Below are positions 18,608-27,544 of a DNA stretch of 64,000 nucleotides, piece by piece. The stretch spans positions 124,001-188,000 of the forward strand of contig NZ_JARFML010000004.1 of assembly GCF_029167105.1 (NCBI RefSeq). The letters run 5' to 3'. Below the pieces are notes generated by a model, which had not been told where the DNA came from, searched no databases, and worked only from the letters and a program-made list of their open reading frames with translations. This stretch comes from Bradyrhizobium yuanmingense (GTDB taxonomy: Bacteria > Pseudomonadota > Alphaproteobacteria > Rhizobiales > Xanthobacteraceae). Each line of letters starts with the position of its first letter. Position 1 is the stretch's first letter. The translations under genes and the position numbers were made by a program.

Positions 18608-19741
18608 TCAGACACCAGACTGCGGATAGGGAAAGGCAGGCGCGGGCCCGACCGCCGCGAGATGCTTGCGCAGGGCTGCATCACACACGGCGTAGCCCCA
18701 GTTGATCAGTCTTTCCTGCGTCGTCGCGTCCAACCGTTTCAGACGTGTCGGCACCTCCGCAAGTTGCAATGTACGCTCGAAAGGACACGGCAGAGCATCG
18801 GCCAGCCCGTAATTCGCGATGTCGGTGCGGATGCCCCAATAGGCGCCCTTGCGCGTTCCCGATTTGAAGGAGTCGATGACCTGGCGCTTGCGGAGCGAAC
18901 GCACCTGATTGTCGATCAGATTGAGGACCCGGTAGGAATGCCGCGGCCAATCCGTCTCCGGCTCCTCCTCAGCCTCGATCTTGCCGCCGGCATCGCTGAC
19001 CAGAACCGTCTGGTGGCGCTTCCATGCGGTCTCAAGGCCGAGATTGTCGTAGACGCCGCCATCGCTGAGAACGACGCGCGTTGTAAATGGAGGCCGCTGC
19101 AGGTCGAGCCCGGTACCGGGCACGAAATCGCTGTCCTTGAGGCGCAATTCGAAGGGAGAGAGGACCGGAGGAAAAGCGGAGGACGCCGCCACGGCTTGCG
19201 CCAGCAGAATTTCTGGCTTCTTCACCTCGCCGACGCGGTAGTCGCGCATATAGGGCTTCATGAAGCGCCAGAGCGCGCCTGACTGCACGTTCGTCGCATT
19301 GATCACGAAGCGCGGCTCGTCAGGCATATCCTGCAGAGTCTTGCCGTGAAACAGGTGATCGTCATACGCGTCGGCGATCCGGTCGCCGATGCTGCCTGGT
19401 AACAGCGCGCCCAGGATGACCGACTCGGCATCGATTGTGATGCCGGCGAAGGCGCGCAACGGCGCGACGAATTTCGGAATGAAATCGCTGTCGACGCTGT
19501 CGGGTGTGAAGCTGAGGCCCGGCCACGCCAGCGCCAACATGCCGGCAGTGATCGACCCGCCGGAAACGCTCGATATGCGCCTGACGTTCTTCAGCAGTCC
19601 TGCTTCATATAGGCGCCACAGGACGCCGACATGAAACACCATCGCGCGATATCCTCCGCCGGAAAGGCAGAGCGCAGTGGTTGGTTCCAGCGGCTTGTTC
19701 TCGTCGTCGGTCGGTATCGGGTGAACCGGATCGGTAATCAT
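18608..19741 (-). CDS. Patatin-like phospholipase
   Basis: The protein is 377 aa. The oxyanion-hole motif is SGGGYR at residues 27-32, the nucleophile Ser60 lies in SVSGGS (first Gly of GxSxG replaced by Ser, as in several bacterial patatins), and the Asp of the dyad is in LSDGGVYDN near residue 226. Patatins hydrolyse membrane phospholipids at sn-1/sn-2. It has no signal peptide. It is first in a three-gene operon with a protease and an MBL-fold protein and has no nucleotide cyclase partner, so it is not a standard CBASS CapV. The start ATG is preceded by GGGGGCCCC rather than a clear ribosome site. Confidence 0.92.
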   Translation of the reverse strand: MITDPVHPIPTDDENKPLEPTTALCLSGGGYRAMVFHVGVLWRLYEAGLLKNVRRISSVSGGSITAGMLALAWPGLSFTPDSVDSDFIPKFVAPLRAFAGITIDAESVILGALLPGSIGDRIADAYDDHLFHGKTLQDMPDEPRFVINATNVQSGALWRFMKPYMRDYRVGEVKKPEILLAQAVAASSAFPPVLSPFELRLKDSDFVPGTGLDLQRPPFTTRVVLSDGGVYDNLGLETAWKRHQTVLVSDAGGKIEAEEEPETDWPRHSYRVLNLIDNQVRSLRKRQVIDSFKSGTRKGAYWGIRTDIANYGLADALPCPFERTLQLAEVPTRLKRLDATTQERLINWGYAVCDAALRKHLAAVGPAPAFPYPQSGV

Positions 19742-19878
19742 GGGGCCCCCAAAAATCCTAGGGTACCTTCAGCAATTCAAAACAACTTAAATATAGCCAA
19801 AGCAAAATCTACAACCAGCTTAGCACCTCAACCCCTGAATGTGAAGCGCATCTGCATGCGACCGCTGCGCACAGCTGT
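19742..19878 (-). promoter_or_regulatory. AT-rich upstream region of the patatin operon
   Basis: This 137-base gap is markedly AT-richer than its surroundings (runs such as TTAAATATAG at about 19790-19798), which is where the operon promoter should be. On the minus strand TATATT could be a -10 box, but I find no well-spaced -35. The composition change also marks the left boundary of the operon against the housekeeping ycgN gene. Confidence 0.4.
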
Positions 19879-20388
19879 TCAAGGTCGTTTCTTCAGGCGG
19901 GCTCGCTTCGGCAAGGTCGCAGGCCATTGCACGATGTGGTCCTCGAGCTCCTCGTCCGGGATCTCCTCCTCGCTGCCCTCGACGCGGCCGCGCACGGAGA
20001 CGCCGGCTTCGTGCACGGTGTTGGGGTCACCCGAAACCAGCGGATGCCACCAATAGAGGTCGCGCCCTTCGGCGACGAGCTTGTACCCGCAGCTCGGCGG
20101 CAGCCAGTTCAGGGTGCGGACATTGGCCGGGGTCAGGCGAACGCAGTCCGGAACTTTGTCGGAGCGATTCGGATAGTCCTTGCAGGCGCAGCTCGTCCCA
20201 TCGAGCAGCTTGCAGCCGATATGGGTGAAGTAGATCTGCCCGGTGTCCTCGTCCTCGAGCTTGTTCAGGCAGCAGCGGCCGCAGCCGTCGCACAGGCTTT
20301 CCCACTCGCGCTCCGACATCTGTTCCAACGTCTTGGTTTTCCAGAAGAATCCTTCCTGGCCTTGAGATCGTTTGGGAGCTGCGGTCAT
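19879..20388 (-). CDS. YcgN/UPF0260 family cysteine-cluster protein
   Basis: The protein is 169 aa from the ATG at 20386-20388; a frame extension to 20493 is low-complexity and not conserved-looking. It carries the diagnostic cysteines CDGCGRCC near residue 33, [18 protein letters not shown] and VPDCVRLTP, and the ending of the family (HPLVSGDP). The family is widespread in proteobacteria and is thought to bind a metal or Fe-S cluster; function is unknown. It is monocistronic and divergent from the PBP1A gene, with 292 bases between them that hold both promoters and nothing else I can identify. Confidence 0.9.
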   Translation of the reverse strand: MTAAPKRSQGQEGFFWKTKTLEQMSEREWESLCDGCGRCCLNKLEDEDTGQIYFTHIGCKLLDGTSCACKDYPNRSDKVPDCVRLTPANVRTLNWLPPSCGYKLVAEGRDLYWWHPLVSGDPNTVHEAGVSVRGRVEGSEEEIPDEELEDHIVQWPATLPKRARLKKRP

Positions 20389-20680
20389 GCGCCTCAACAA
20401 CAGTTCGAAAGAGCTACGGCAACGCCATCTAGGGCGCGCGGCGGCAGGGTTGCAAGCGAGGCTCCTTTGAGGCCCGTAATGAACCGGGGTCAATTAGGCC
20501 TGTTGTTCAAAATAGCGAGCGTGGCCATTGGTTTATGAGCCCCGCTCGGCTAGAAGGAACAGCAAGTCCCTCGGATGCTGGCCGGGCGCCTTGGGTTTGC
20601 CGCAACATACCCGCAAGACGTCTCGATGCCGCCCCGGCCGGGTGCTTGAACGCTTTCGAAGCAAGCCGCAAGGGTTCTAG

Positions 20681-22969
20681 GTGCGCCAGATCATACCACC
20701 GCATTGGAAGCAGAGGATCCGGAATTTCTTCCTGGATCTCGATGCGCGCATCGACTCCTCGCTGTTCTCGTCGGCCAAGGGCATCCGCGAGCTCTACGAG
20801 CGCTACTCGACCTTCATGGACCGCTTCTATGTCGGGCGGTGGAAGCGCTGGGTGTTCATCGAGCCGCTGTCGGAGGCCGCAACCCTCGGGCTCGGCGGCC
20901 TCGTCGTGATGCTCGCCCTCGCCATTCCCGCCTTCCGCGAGACCGCGGACGAGGACTGGCTGAAGAAGTCCGATCTCGCGGTGAGCTTCCTCGACCGCTA
21001 CGGCAACCCGATCGGCAGCCGCGGCATCAAGCACAACGACTCGATTCCGCTGGAAGACTTTCCGGACGTGCTGATCAAGGCGACGCTGGCGACCGAGGAC
21101 CGCCGCTTCTACGAGCATTTCGGCATCGACATCGCCGGCACCGCGCGCGCGCTCGTCACCAACGCGCAAGCCGGCGGCGTGCGCCAGGGCGGCTCCTCGA
21201 TCACCCAGCAGCTCGCCAAGAACCTGTTCCTGAGCAACGAGCGCACCATCGAGCGCAAGGTCAACGAGGCCTTCCTCGCGATCTGGCTGGAATGGCGCCT
21301 GACCAAGAACGAGATCCTCAAGCTCTATCTCGACCGCGCCTATATGGGCGGCGGCACCTTCGGCGTCGACGGCGCCGCGCATTTCTACTTCAACAAGTCC
21401 GCGCGCGACGTGACGCTGGCGGAAGCGGCGATGCTCGCCGGCCTGTTCAAGGCGCCGACCAAGTACGCCCCGCACATCAACCTGCCCGCCGCCCGCGCGC
21501 GCGCCAACGTCGTGCTGGACAACCTCGTCGACGCCGGGTTCATGACCGAAGGCCAGGTGTTCGGCGCCCGCCGCAACCCCGCCTTCGCGGTCGACCGCCG
21601 CGACGAGGCCTCGCCGAACTATTTTCTCGACTATGCCTTCGACGAGATGCGCAAGCTGGTCGACACCTTCCCGAAGTCCTACACCGAGCGCGTCTTCGTG
21701 GTCCGCACCGCCATCGACGCCAACTTGCAGAAGGCGGCGGAGGCCGCTGTCGAGAACCAGCTGCGCCAGTTCGGCCGCGACTATCACGCAACGCAGGCGG
21801 CGACCGTCGTCGCCGATCTCGACGGCGGCATCCGCGCCATGGTCGGTGGCCGCGACTATGGCGCCAGCCAATTCAACCGCGCCACCGACGCCTATCGCCA
21901 GCCCGGCTCCTCGTTCAAGCCTTACGTCTACACCGCGGCGCTGCTGAGCGGCTACACGCCGAACTCGGTCGTGGTCGACGGTCCGGTCTGCATCGGCAAT
22001 TGGTGCCCGCAGAACTATGGCCATTCCTATTCCGGCTCGGTGACGCTGACGCAGGCGATCACCCGCTCGATCAACGTCGTGCCGGTGAAGCTGTCGATCG
22101 AGATCGGCCGGCGGGAACAGCCGAAGGCGCCGAACCCGGCCAAGATCGGCCGCGCCAAGATCGTCGAGGTCGCGCGCCGCTTCGGCCTCAAGGCCCCGCT
22201 GCCCGACACGCCGTCGCTGCCGATCGGCTCGGACGAAGTCACCGTGCTCGAGCACGCGGTCGCCTACGCGACCTTCCCCAACCGCGGCAGGGCGGTAACG
22301 CCGCATGCGGTGCTGGAGGTGCGCACCGGCGCCGGCGATCTGGTCTGGCGCTGGGACCGCGACGGGCCGAAGCCGCGGCAGGCGATCCCCGCCTCCGTCG
22401 CCGCCGACATGTCCGGCATGATGAGCCACGTCGTCAGCGAAGGCACCGCACGGCGCGCCGCGCTGGACGGCATTCCGACCGCGGGCAAGACCGGCACGAC
22501 CAATGCCTATCGCGACGCCTGGTTCGTCGGCTTCACCGGCAATTTCACCTGCGCGGTGTGGTACGGCAACGACGATTACTCGCCGACCAACCGCATGACC
22601 GGCGGCTCGCTGCCGGCGCAGACCTGGCACGACATCATGCTCGTCGCGCATCAGGGCGTGGAGGTCCGGGAGATCCCCGGCATCGGCATGGGCCAGAAGC
22701 TGCCGCCGCAGCATGTGAGCAACGCGCAGGCCAACGCGGCGCCGAAGGTGCTGGAGACCAAGCCCGGTCCGCCGCCGGTGCTGACCAAGCGCGGCGCGGA
22801 CATCCTGGTGCGGGTCGAGAAGCTGCTGGATGATGCGGCAAAGGCCTCGAACAAATCGACGGCGAATGACAGCAAGGCGGCAAGGCCGTCCTCGTCGACG
22901 AGCGCGCTCGCCTTCCCGCAGAACTATGCGGAAGACAGCGCCAACGTTTCCGCCCCGCGCAAGAACTGA
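20681..22969 (+). CDS. Class A penicillin-binding protein (PBP1A-type)
   Basis: The 762-aa protein starts at GTG 20681. A cytoplasmic N-terminus of ~75 residues leads to one membrane anchor (GLGGLVVMLALAIPAF). The GT51 transglycosylase domain follows, with the catalytic Glu in ATEDRRFYEHFGID near residue 138 and RQGGSSITQQLAKN. The transpeptidase domain has the acyl-serine in GSSFKPYVY (~409), SIN for SxN in the phrase TRSINVVPVK, and KTGTT near 601. It polymerises and cross-links peptidoglycan at the inner membrane. The C-terminus is a low-complexity Ala/Ser/Lys tail. The two small genes downstream follow closely and may be co-transcribed. Confidence 0.95.
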   Translation: MRQIIPPHWKQRIRNFFLDLDARIDSSLFSSAKGIRELYERYSTFMDRFYVGRWKRWVFIEPLSEAATLGLGGLVVMLALAIPAFRETADEDWLKKSDLAVSFLDRYGNPIGSRGIKHNDSIPLEDFPDVLIKATLATEDRRFYEHFGIDIAGTARALVTNAQAGGVRQGGSSITQQLAKNLFLSNERTIERKVNEAFLAIWLEWRLTKNEILKLYLDRAYMGGGTFGVDGAAHFYFNKSARDVTLAEAAMLAGLFKAPTKYAPHINLPAARARANVVLDNLVDAGFMTEGQVFGARRNPAFAVDRRDEASPNYFLDYAFDEMRKLVDTFPKSYTERVFVVRTAIDANLQKAAEAAVENQLRQFGRDYHATQAATVVADLDGGIRAMVGGRDYGASQFNRATDAYRQPGSSFKPYVYTAALLSGYTPNSVVVDGPVCIGNWCPQNYGHSYSGSVTLTQAITRSINVVPVKLSIEIGRREQPKAPNPAKIGRAKIVEVARRFGLKAPLPDTPSLPIGSDEVTVLEHAVAYATFPNRGRAVTPHAVLEVRTGAGDLVWRWDRDGPKPRQAIPASVAADMSGMMSHVVSEGTARRAALDGIPTAGKTGTTNAYRDAWFVGFTGNFTCAVWYGNDDYSPTNRMTGGSLPAQTWHDIMLVAHQGVEVREIPGIGMGQKLPPQHVSNAQANAAPKVLETKPGPPPVLTKRGADILVRVEKLLDDAAKASNKSTANDSKAARPSSSTSALAFPQNYAEDSANVSAPRKN

Positions 22970-22979
22970 TCGAAAGCAA

Positions 22980-23558
22980 GTGCGGCTGATCCTGACCACA
23001 TTGACGGCGCTTCTTCTCGCGACGGTCGTCGGCGTCGGCGCGACGTGGATGACCACGACGCGCGGCACCGAGATCGGCGCGCTGACCATCGGCCCCTGGA
23101 CCGCACGGCCGCGCACCGGCACCGCCGACGTCGATCCCTATTCGCGCGCCACCATCGTCCGCAACGGCGAGCTGCCGATCGGCACCGGCGACGGGGTCGC
23201 CTTCACCGCCACTACCGACGACAGGAAGAAGGCGCTCGACGGCCGCTGCGACGTGGTCGTCTCCGGCGTGACGCCGCCGGCGCGGTTCTGGACGCTGACG
23301 CTCTACGACCGCAAGGGCCATCTCGTCGCCAATTCGCTTGCCCGCTACGGCTTCACCAGCCAGGAGATCGTGCGCGCCTCCGACGGCTCGTTCGAGATCC
23401 GGATCGCCTCGCGCTCGCGCGCCGGCAACTGGCTGCCGACCGGCGGCATCGAGCGCTACGCCTTGATGCTGCGTCTCTACGACACCCCGGTCGGCGTTGG
23501 AACGCGCACCCAGCGCGATGCGCCGATGCCGAGCATCACCACGGTGGGCTGCTCATGA
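22980..23558 (+). CDS. DUF1214 domain protein
   Basis: The 192-aa protein starts at GTG 22980, 10 bases after the PBP1A stop. An N-terminal membrane helix or uncleaved signal (LILTTLTALLLATVVGVGATW) precedes the DUF1214 domain, with features such as DVDPYSRATIVRNGELPIG, FWTLTLYDRKGHLVAN and a C-terminal RLYDTP. Its stop overlaps the start of the DUF1254 gene in an ATGA, so the two are translationally coupled. DUF1214 and DUF1254 are often fused in one larger protein; here they are separate small proteins. Function unknown, probably periplasmic face of the inner membrane. Confidence 0.88.
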   Translation: MRLILTTLTALLLATVVGVGATWMTTTRGTEIGALTIGPWTARPRTGTADVDPYSRATIVRNGELPIGTGDGVAFTATTDDRKKALDGRCDVVVSGVTPPARFWTLTLYDRKGHLVANSLARYGFTSQEIVRASDGSFEIRIASRSRAGNWLPTGGIERYALMLRLYDTPVGVGTRTQRDAPMPSITTVGCS

Positions 23559-24139
23559 TCCGGCTCGTCTTCACCATCGTCGCCGGCGTGGTGCTTGGCC
23601 TCGTGGTCCATCTTGTCAGCGTGTTGGCGCTGCCGCGGATTGCCACGCAGGATGCCTATTCGCGGCTGACGCCGATGACGAAGGTGAACGCCGTCACCCA
23701 GCTTCCCCTCGCCGATCCCAACAATTCGCCGATGCCGTTCATGGATCCGGCCTTCGCGCTGGCGATCTGTCGTTATGATCTGTCTGGCGGGCCGATCAAG
23801 CTCACCGTGCCGGTGAGCCAGGCCTACACCTCGGTGTCGTTCTACACCCGCAACGAGATCGCCTATTACGCCATCAACGACCGCTCCGCGGGCCGCAAGG
23901 TGATCGAGCTCGATCTGATGACGGAAGCGCAGCATAGCGAGCTGCCGGAGGACGAAGAGGTCACCGCGGCCGACCGCCTCATCATCGATTCCCCGACCAC
24001 GACCGGTCTGATCCTGATGAAGGCGCTCGCCCCCGAGCCCGGCCTGATGCAGCAGGCGCAAGCCTCGCTTCAGGCCGCGACCTGCGCCCCGCAAACCGAG
24101 CCGCCGGCCAAGGCCGAGGCGCCGCGCGGCCGGCGGTGA
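23555..24139 (+). CDS. DUF1254 domain protein, coupled partner of the DUF1214 protein
   Basis: The 194-aa protein starts at the ATG at 23555 inside an ATGA overlap with the preceding stop. It has an N-terminal hydrophobic helix (LVFTIVAGVVLGLVVHLVSVL) and a DUF1254-like domain (DAYSRLTPMTKVNAVTQLP, FMDPAFALAICRYDLSG). The pairing with DUF1214 and the downstream position relative to PBP1A suggest a small envelope operon. The C-terminus is Pro/Ala-rich. Role unknown. Confidence 0.85.
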   Translation: MIRLVFTIVAGVVLGLVVHLVSVLALPRIATQDAYSRLTPMTKVNAVTQLPLADPNNSPMPFMDPAFALAICRYDLSGGPIKLTVPVSQAYTSVSFYTRNEIAYYAINDRSAGRKVIELDLMTEAQHSELPEDEEVTAADRLIIDSPTTTGLILMKALAPEPGLMQQAQASLQAATCAPQTEPPAKAEAPRGRR

Positions 24140-24363
24140 GCGCGGCCGCCAAACAAAAAGTGCGAAAACAACCCCATGCAAAGTAGCGGGGCGTTGAAAT
24201 CATTACGCTCTTCCGCCGACCGCAACGATACCGCCGGGGACCCGTGCTTACCTTTGACTCGTCGGGCAAAACAGGGGCATACTGGCATCATCGAGAGTTC
24301 GTCACACCCGCACGGAGCCGTCCGTCGCGGGTGTTGTCTTTCGCGCATCTTTGCGTCGTGTCC
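24140..24363. other. Intergenic region, 224 bp
   Basis: It contains the phrase AAAGTGCGAAAACAACCCC near 24157-24175, which I remember as part of a short element recurring in Bradyrhizobium intergenic DNA. No gene is seen; a downstream promoter for the TauE gene is expected here. Confidence 0.35.
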
Positions 24364-25146
24364 ATGCGAAACAATCCTGCCGCGTTCGGCTCCGGCGCAA
24401 TCATCGGCACTCTGGGCGGCTTGATCGGTCTCGGTGGTGCAGAATTCCGGCTGCCCCTGCTCATCGGCTTGTTCGGATTTCGCGGCCTCGAGGCCGTGAT
24501 TCTGAACAAGGCGACGAGCCTCATCGTGGTGGCGAGTGCACTGCCGTTTCGCGCGCGCGCCGTTCCGTTCGCGGAGATACATGTCCATTGGCCGATCATC
24601 CTGAACCTGCTGGCGGGCAGCCTCGTCGGCGCCTATGCCGGGGCATCCTGGGCGACGCGCCTGGAGTCCGGGACGCTCTACAAGATCATTGCGGCCCTGC
24701 TGCTCCTGATCGCCGGCATGCTTCTGTTCGCACACGACAACGATGCGGCAACCGCACCGACGCTGACAGGCGTGAGCCTGATCGTCGCGGGCATAGCAGC
24801 GGGCTTTGCGATCGGGATCGTGGCATCGTTGCTCGGCGTTGCCGGAGGGGAATTCCTGATCCCCACCCTGATCTTGTTGTTCGGCGCGGACGTGAAGCTC
24901 GCGGGCAGCCTCTCACTCGCAGTGAGCCTGCCGACCATGCTGGTGGGATTTGCGCGCTATAGTCGCGACCAGAGCTTTTCCGTGCTCCGCGCCAATTGGC
25001 AGTTCATGCTTGCGATGGCCATCGGATCCATCGCCGGCACATTCATAGGCGGTCTGCTTCTCGGCGTCGTCCCGAATTCGATTCTTCTGCCGGGATTGGC
25101 TGTGATCCTGGTCATTTCGGCAGTGAGAATCTGGCGGCATGAGTAG
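24364..25146 (+). CDS. TauE/SafE-family membrane permease
   Basis: The 260-aa protein starts best at the ATG at 24364 (GTG 24358 is possible); an upstream in-frame extension to 24244 lacks family resemblance. It has about 8 hydrophobic segments in two halves, each containing the glycine-rich family motif (IGTLGGLIGLGGAEFRLP in the first, IGIVASLLGVAGGEFLIP in the second). Members export sulfite or organosulfonates or import small anions; the substrate here is unknown. It is monocistronic and convergent with the amino-acid ABC operon. Confidence 0.9.
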   Translation: MRNNPAAFGSGAIIGTLGGLIGLGGAEFRLPLLIGLFGFRGLEAVILNKATSLIVVASALPFRARAVPFAEIHVHWPIILNLLAGSLVGAYAGASWATRLESGTLYKIIAALLLLIAGMLLFAHDNDAATAPTLTGVSLIVAGIAAGFAIGIVASLLGVAGGEFLIPTLILLFGADVKLAGSLSLAVSLPTMLVGFARYSRDQSFSVLRANWQFMLAMAIGSIAGTFIGGLLLGVVPNSILLPGLAVILVISAVRIWRHE

Positions 25147-25212
25147 GCTTGTTCGAATCAATGCCGCGACCGGCGAGGCGCCCTCGATCGGTTCGCAGGT
25201 CGAGACGGATCG

Positions 25213-25971
25213 CTAATGGATGATCTGGCCGAGGAAATCCCTCGCCCGCTCCGTCCTCGGCGCGCGGAAGAAGGTTTCGGGGTCGGCTTCCTCGACGATG
25301 CAGCCGCGGTCCATGAACACCACCCTATCAGCGATCTCGCGGGCAAAGCCCATTTCGTGCGTGACGCAGACCATGGTCATGCCGTCTTTCGCGAGCTCCA
25401 CCATGGTGTCGAGCACTTCCTTGACCATCTCCGGGTCGAGCGCGGAGGTCGGCTCGTCGAACAGCATGATCTTCGGCTGCATGCACAGCGCCCGTGCGAT
25501 GGCGACGCGCTGTTGCTGGCCCCCGGAGAGCTGCCCCGGATATTTGTTCGCCTGGTCGTGGATGCGCACCTTGCTGAGCAGACCGATCGCACGCTCATGC
25601 GCCTCGGTGCGGGACAGGCCCCGCACCTTCATCGGCGCCAGCATGCAGTTCTCGACGACCGAGAGATGCGGAAACAGGTTGAAGCTCTGGAACACCATGC
25701 CAACCTCGCGACGAATGCCGTTGACGTCGGTCATGCGGTCCGACAGCTCGATGCCGTCGACGACGATGCGCCCCGCATCGTGCTTTTCGATGTGGTTGAT
25801 GCAGCGGATCAGCGTCGACTTGCCCGAGCCGGAGGGGCCGCACAGCACGATCTTCTCGCCGACGGCAACCGTGAGATTGACGTCGTTCAGGGCCGTGAAA
25901 TGGCCGAACCGCTTCACCAGATTTTCCACGGTGACGATGGACGCCCGATTCCTCGCAGCGAGCTCAAGCAT
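25213..25971 (-). CDS. Polar amino-acid ABC transporter, ATP-binding subunit
   Basis: The 252-aa protein starts at ATG 25971. Walker A is GPSGSGKST (residues 45-53), the signature [15 protein letters not shown] is near 149, Walker B is [13 protein letters not shown], and the H-loop is [15 protein letters not shown]. The phrase MGFAREIAD is typical of the GlnQ/GltL family. It is the fourth gene of a minus-strand operon (binding protein, two permeases, ATPase) and supplies the energy for uptake at the inner membrane. Confidence 0.95.
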   Translation of the reverse strand: MLELAARNRASIVTVENLVKRFGHFTALNDVNLTVAVGEKIVLCGPSGSGKSTLIRCINHIEKHDAGRIVVDGIELSDRMTDVNGIRREVGMVFQSFNLFPHLSVVENCMLAPMKVRGLSRTEAHERAIGLLSKVRIHDQANKYPGQLSGGQQQRVAIARALCMQPKIMLFDEPTSALDPEMVKEVLDTMVELAKDGMTMVCVTHEMGFAREIADRVVFMDRGCIVEEADPETFFRAPRTERARDFLGQIIH

Positions 25972-26008
25972 TTTTCCTCTCCAAAGACTGGGATGACCGT
26001 GCGCAGCG

Positions 26009-26704
26009 CTAGCGGCGCAGTCCCGCGATCGCATATCGCTTGCGCAAGGAGGCCACGCATTGCGATGCCGCCGAGCTGATGGCGAGGTAGACCACCGCGA
26101 TGACCAGATACATCTCGACCAGACGACCGTTGAGCTGCGCGAGCTTCGAGGCTGCGCCAAGCAGATCGGTCAGCGAGAGCACGTAGACCAGCGAGGTGTC
26201 CTGGAACAGGATGATGGTCTGGCTCAGGATGATCGGGCTCGCGACGCGGAGCACCTGCGGCAGGATCACGGAGCGATAGGTGTCGAAGGTGGACAATGCG
26301 AGCGCCTGGCAGGCCTCGAACTGTCCCCGGTTCACGGCGCGCAATCCGACGCGGATGATCTCCGAATAATAGGCGGCCTCGAACAGGCCGAAGGTGATGA
26401 ACGCCGTCCAGGTGGCGCCGATCGGGATCGGCCGTCCGCTTCCGCCGAGATGACCGAGCACGATCGGCACCAGGAAGAAGAACCAGAACAGGACCAGGAT
26501 CAGCGGGATCGAGCGCATCAGGGCGACATAGCCGCGCACGAGCTTGCCAAGCACGGGCACTTCGAAGTGCTGCACCAGGGCGAGACAAGTGCCGAGGACC
26601 AGGCCGACCACGAAAGCAACGGCGGTCAGCGCCAGCGAAAACAGCAGGCCCGACCAGAGGTAAGGCCACGCCTGAATGACAACGGAGAAATCGAGGTTGT
26701 TCAC
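26009..26704 (-). CDS. Polar amino-acid ABC transporter permease (GltK-like)
   Basis: The 231-aa protein has about five membrane segments and the EAA-type loop [22 protein letters not shown] that docks on the ATPase. It is close in layout to GltK/GlnP permeases of the His/Glu/Gln/Arg family. Its start overlaps the upstream permease gene by 4 bases (ATGA), so the two permeases are translationally coupled and likely form a heterodimeric channel. Confidence 0.93.
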   Translation of the reverse strand: MNNLDFSVVIQAWPYLWSGLLFSLALTAVAFVVGLVLGTCLALVQHFEVPVLGKLVRGYVALMRSIPLILVLFWFFFLVPIVLGHLGGSGRPIPIGATWTAFITFGLFEAAYYSEIIRVGLRAVNRGQFEACQALALSTFDTYRSVILPQVLRVASPIILSQTIILFQDTSLVYVLSLTDLLGAASKLAQLNGRLVEMYLVIAVVYLAISSAASQCVASLRKRYAIAGLRR

Positions 26705-27495
26705 TTCACGACCTCCATCGCGTCAGGCAAGGAATCAATCGGTTCGATCGCGTGCGTCGCGCCCGGCCTGACTGCATCGTCCGCAGGGCCTGTGCCCGGA
26801 ATGCGCACGGCCCTGTCGATCAGCGCCATCCCCTGATAGGCGATGAGCGCCAGCGCGAGGTAGACAAGCGTCGCGGCGCCGAAAGCGGTGAAGGTCTGGA
26901 ATGTCGCTTCGCTGATCTGGCGGGCCTGCGCCGTTAGCTCCATCAGCCCGATGGTGAGCGCGACCGAGGTGTTCTTGTAGATGCCCATCACCTCGCTGGT
27001 CAGGCTCGGGATGATCAAGCGCAGCGCCTGCGGCACGACGATATAGCGATAGGTCGGATATCCGCCGAGCCCGAGCGCGCTTGCCGCTTCGACCTGACCT
27101 TTCGGCAGGGCCTCGATCCCGGCCCGCACCTGTTCGGCGATCCGGGCGGCGGTGTAGAGACCGAGGCACACCAGCGCCGGAAAGAACGATCCCCAGGGCG
27201 GCGGAATCTGCTTGATGGCATTCCCGAGCGAGGCGGGAAGAATCTCCGGCAGCACGAAGTACCAGAGAAACATCTGCACCAGCACGGGGATGTTGCGGAA
27301 GATCTCCACATAGAGGCGGGCAAGGGCCGCGACGGGCCGATTCTGCACAGTGCGGCCAATGCCGACGACGACCCCGACCGCGAAGGCAATCCACCAGCCG
27401 AAGAACGCCAGCGCGAGGGTCCAGCCGAGGCCCGACACGAGCCAGTCGATATAGCGCTGGCCGTCTGCGGTCTGTTCAAGAAGCACTGCAAACAT
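26701..27495 (-). CDS. Polar amino-acid ABC transporter permease (GltJ-like)
   Basis: The 264-aa protein is the longer permease of the pair. It carries RNIPVLVQMFLWYFVLP, diagnostic of GltJ/AapQ-type permeases, the EAA loop VEAASALGLGGYPTYRYIVVPQ, and five to six membrane segments. It follows the binding-protein gene by 49 bases and overlaps the next permease. Substrate is probably an acidic or polar amino acid. Confidence 0.93.
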   Translation of the reverse strand: MFAVLLEQTADGQRYIDWLVSGLGWTLALAFFGWWIAFAVGVVVGIGRTVQNRPVAALARLYVEIFRNIPVLVQMFLWYFVLPEILPASLGNAIKQIPPPWGSFFPALVCLGLYTAARIAEQVRAGIEALPKGQVEAASALGLGGYPTYRYIVVPQALRLIIPSLTSEVMGIYKNTSVALTIGLMELTAQARQISEATFQTFTAFGAATLVYLALALIAYQGMALIDRAVRIPGTGPADDAVRPGATHAIEPIDSLPDAMEVVK

Positions 27496-27544
27496 GGCGA
27501 ACCTCAGGGCTCGGTTTGCGGGACACTCTCCGCCGACGTCGCAA

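Noticed and set aside
18608-19741. Patatin considered as a CBASS CapV effector
   Set aside because: No CD-NTase, cap2/cap3 or other CBASS gene is adjacent; the partners are a protease and an MBL protein.
20507-23122. Very long open frame (871 codons) antisense to the PBP1A gene
   Set aside because: It is a shadow caused by the strong third-position GC bias of the PBP1A gene; its translation is Arg/Gly/Asp-rich with no domain, and the sense frame has all PBP motifs.
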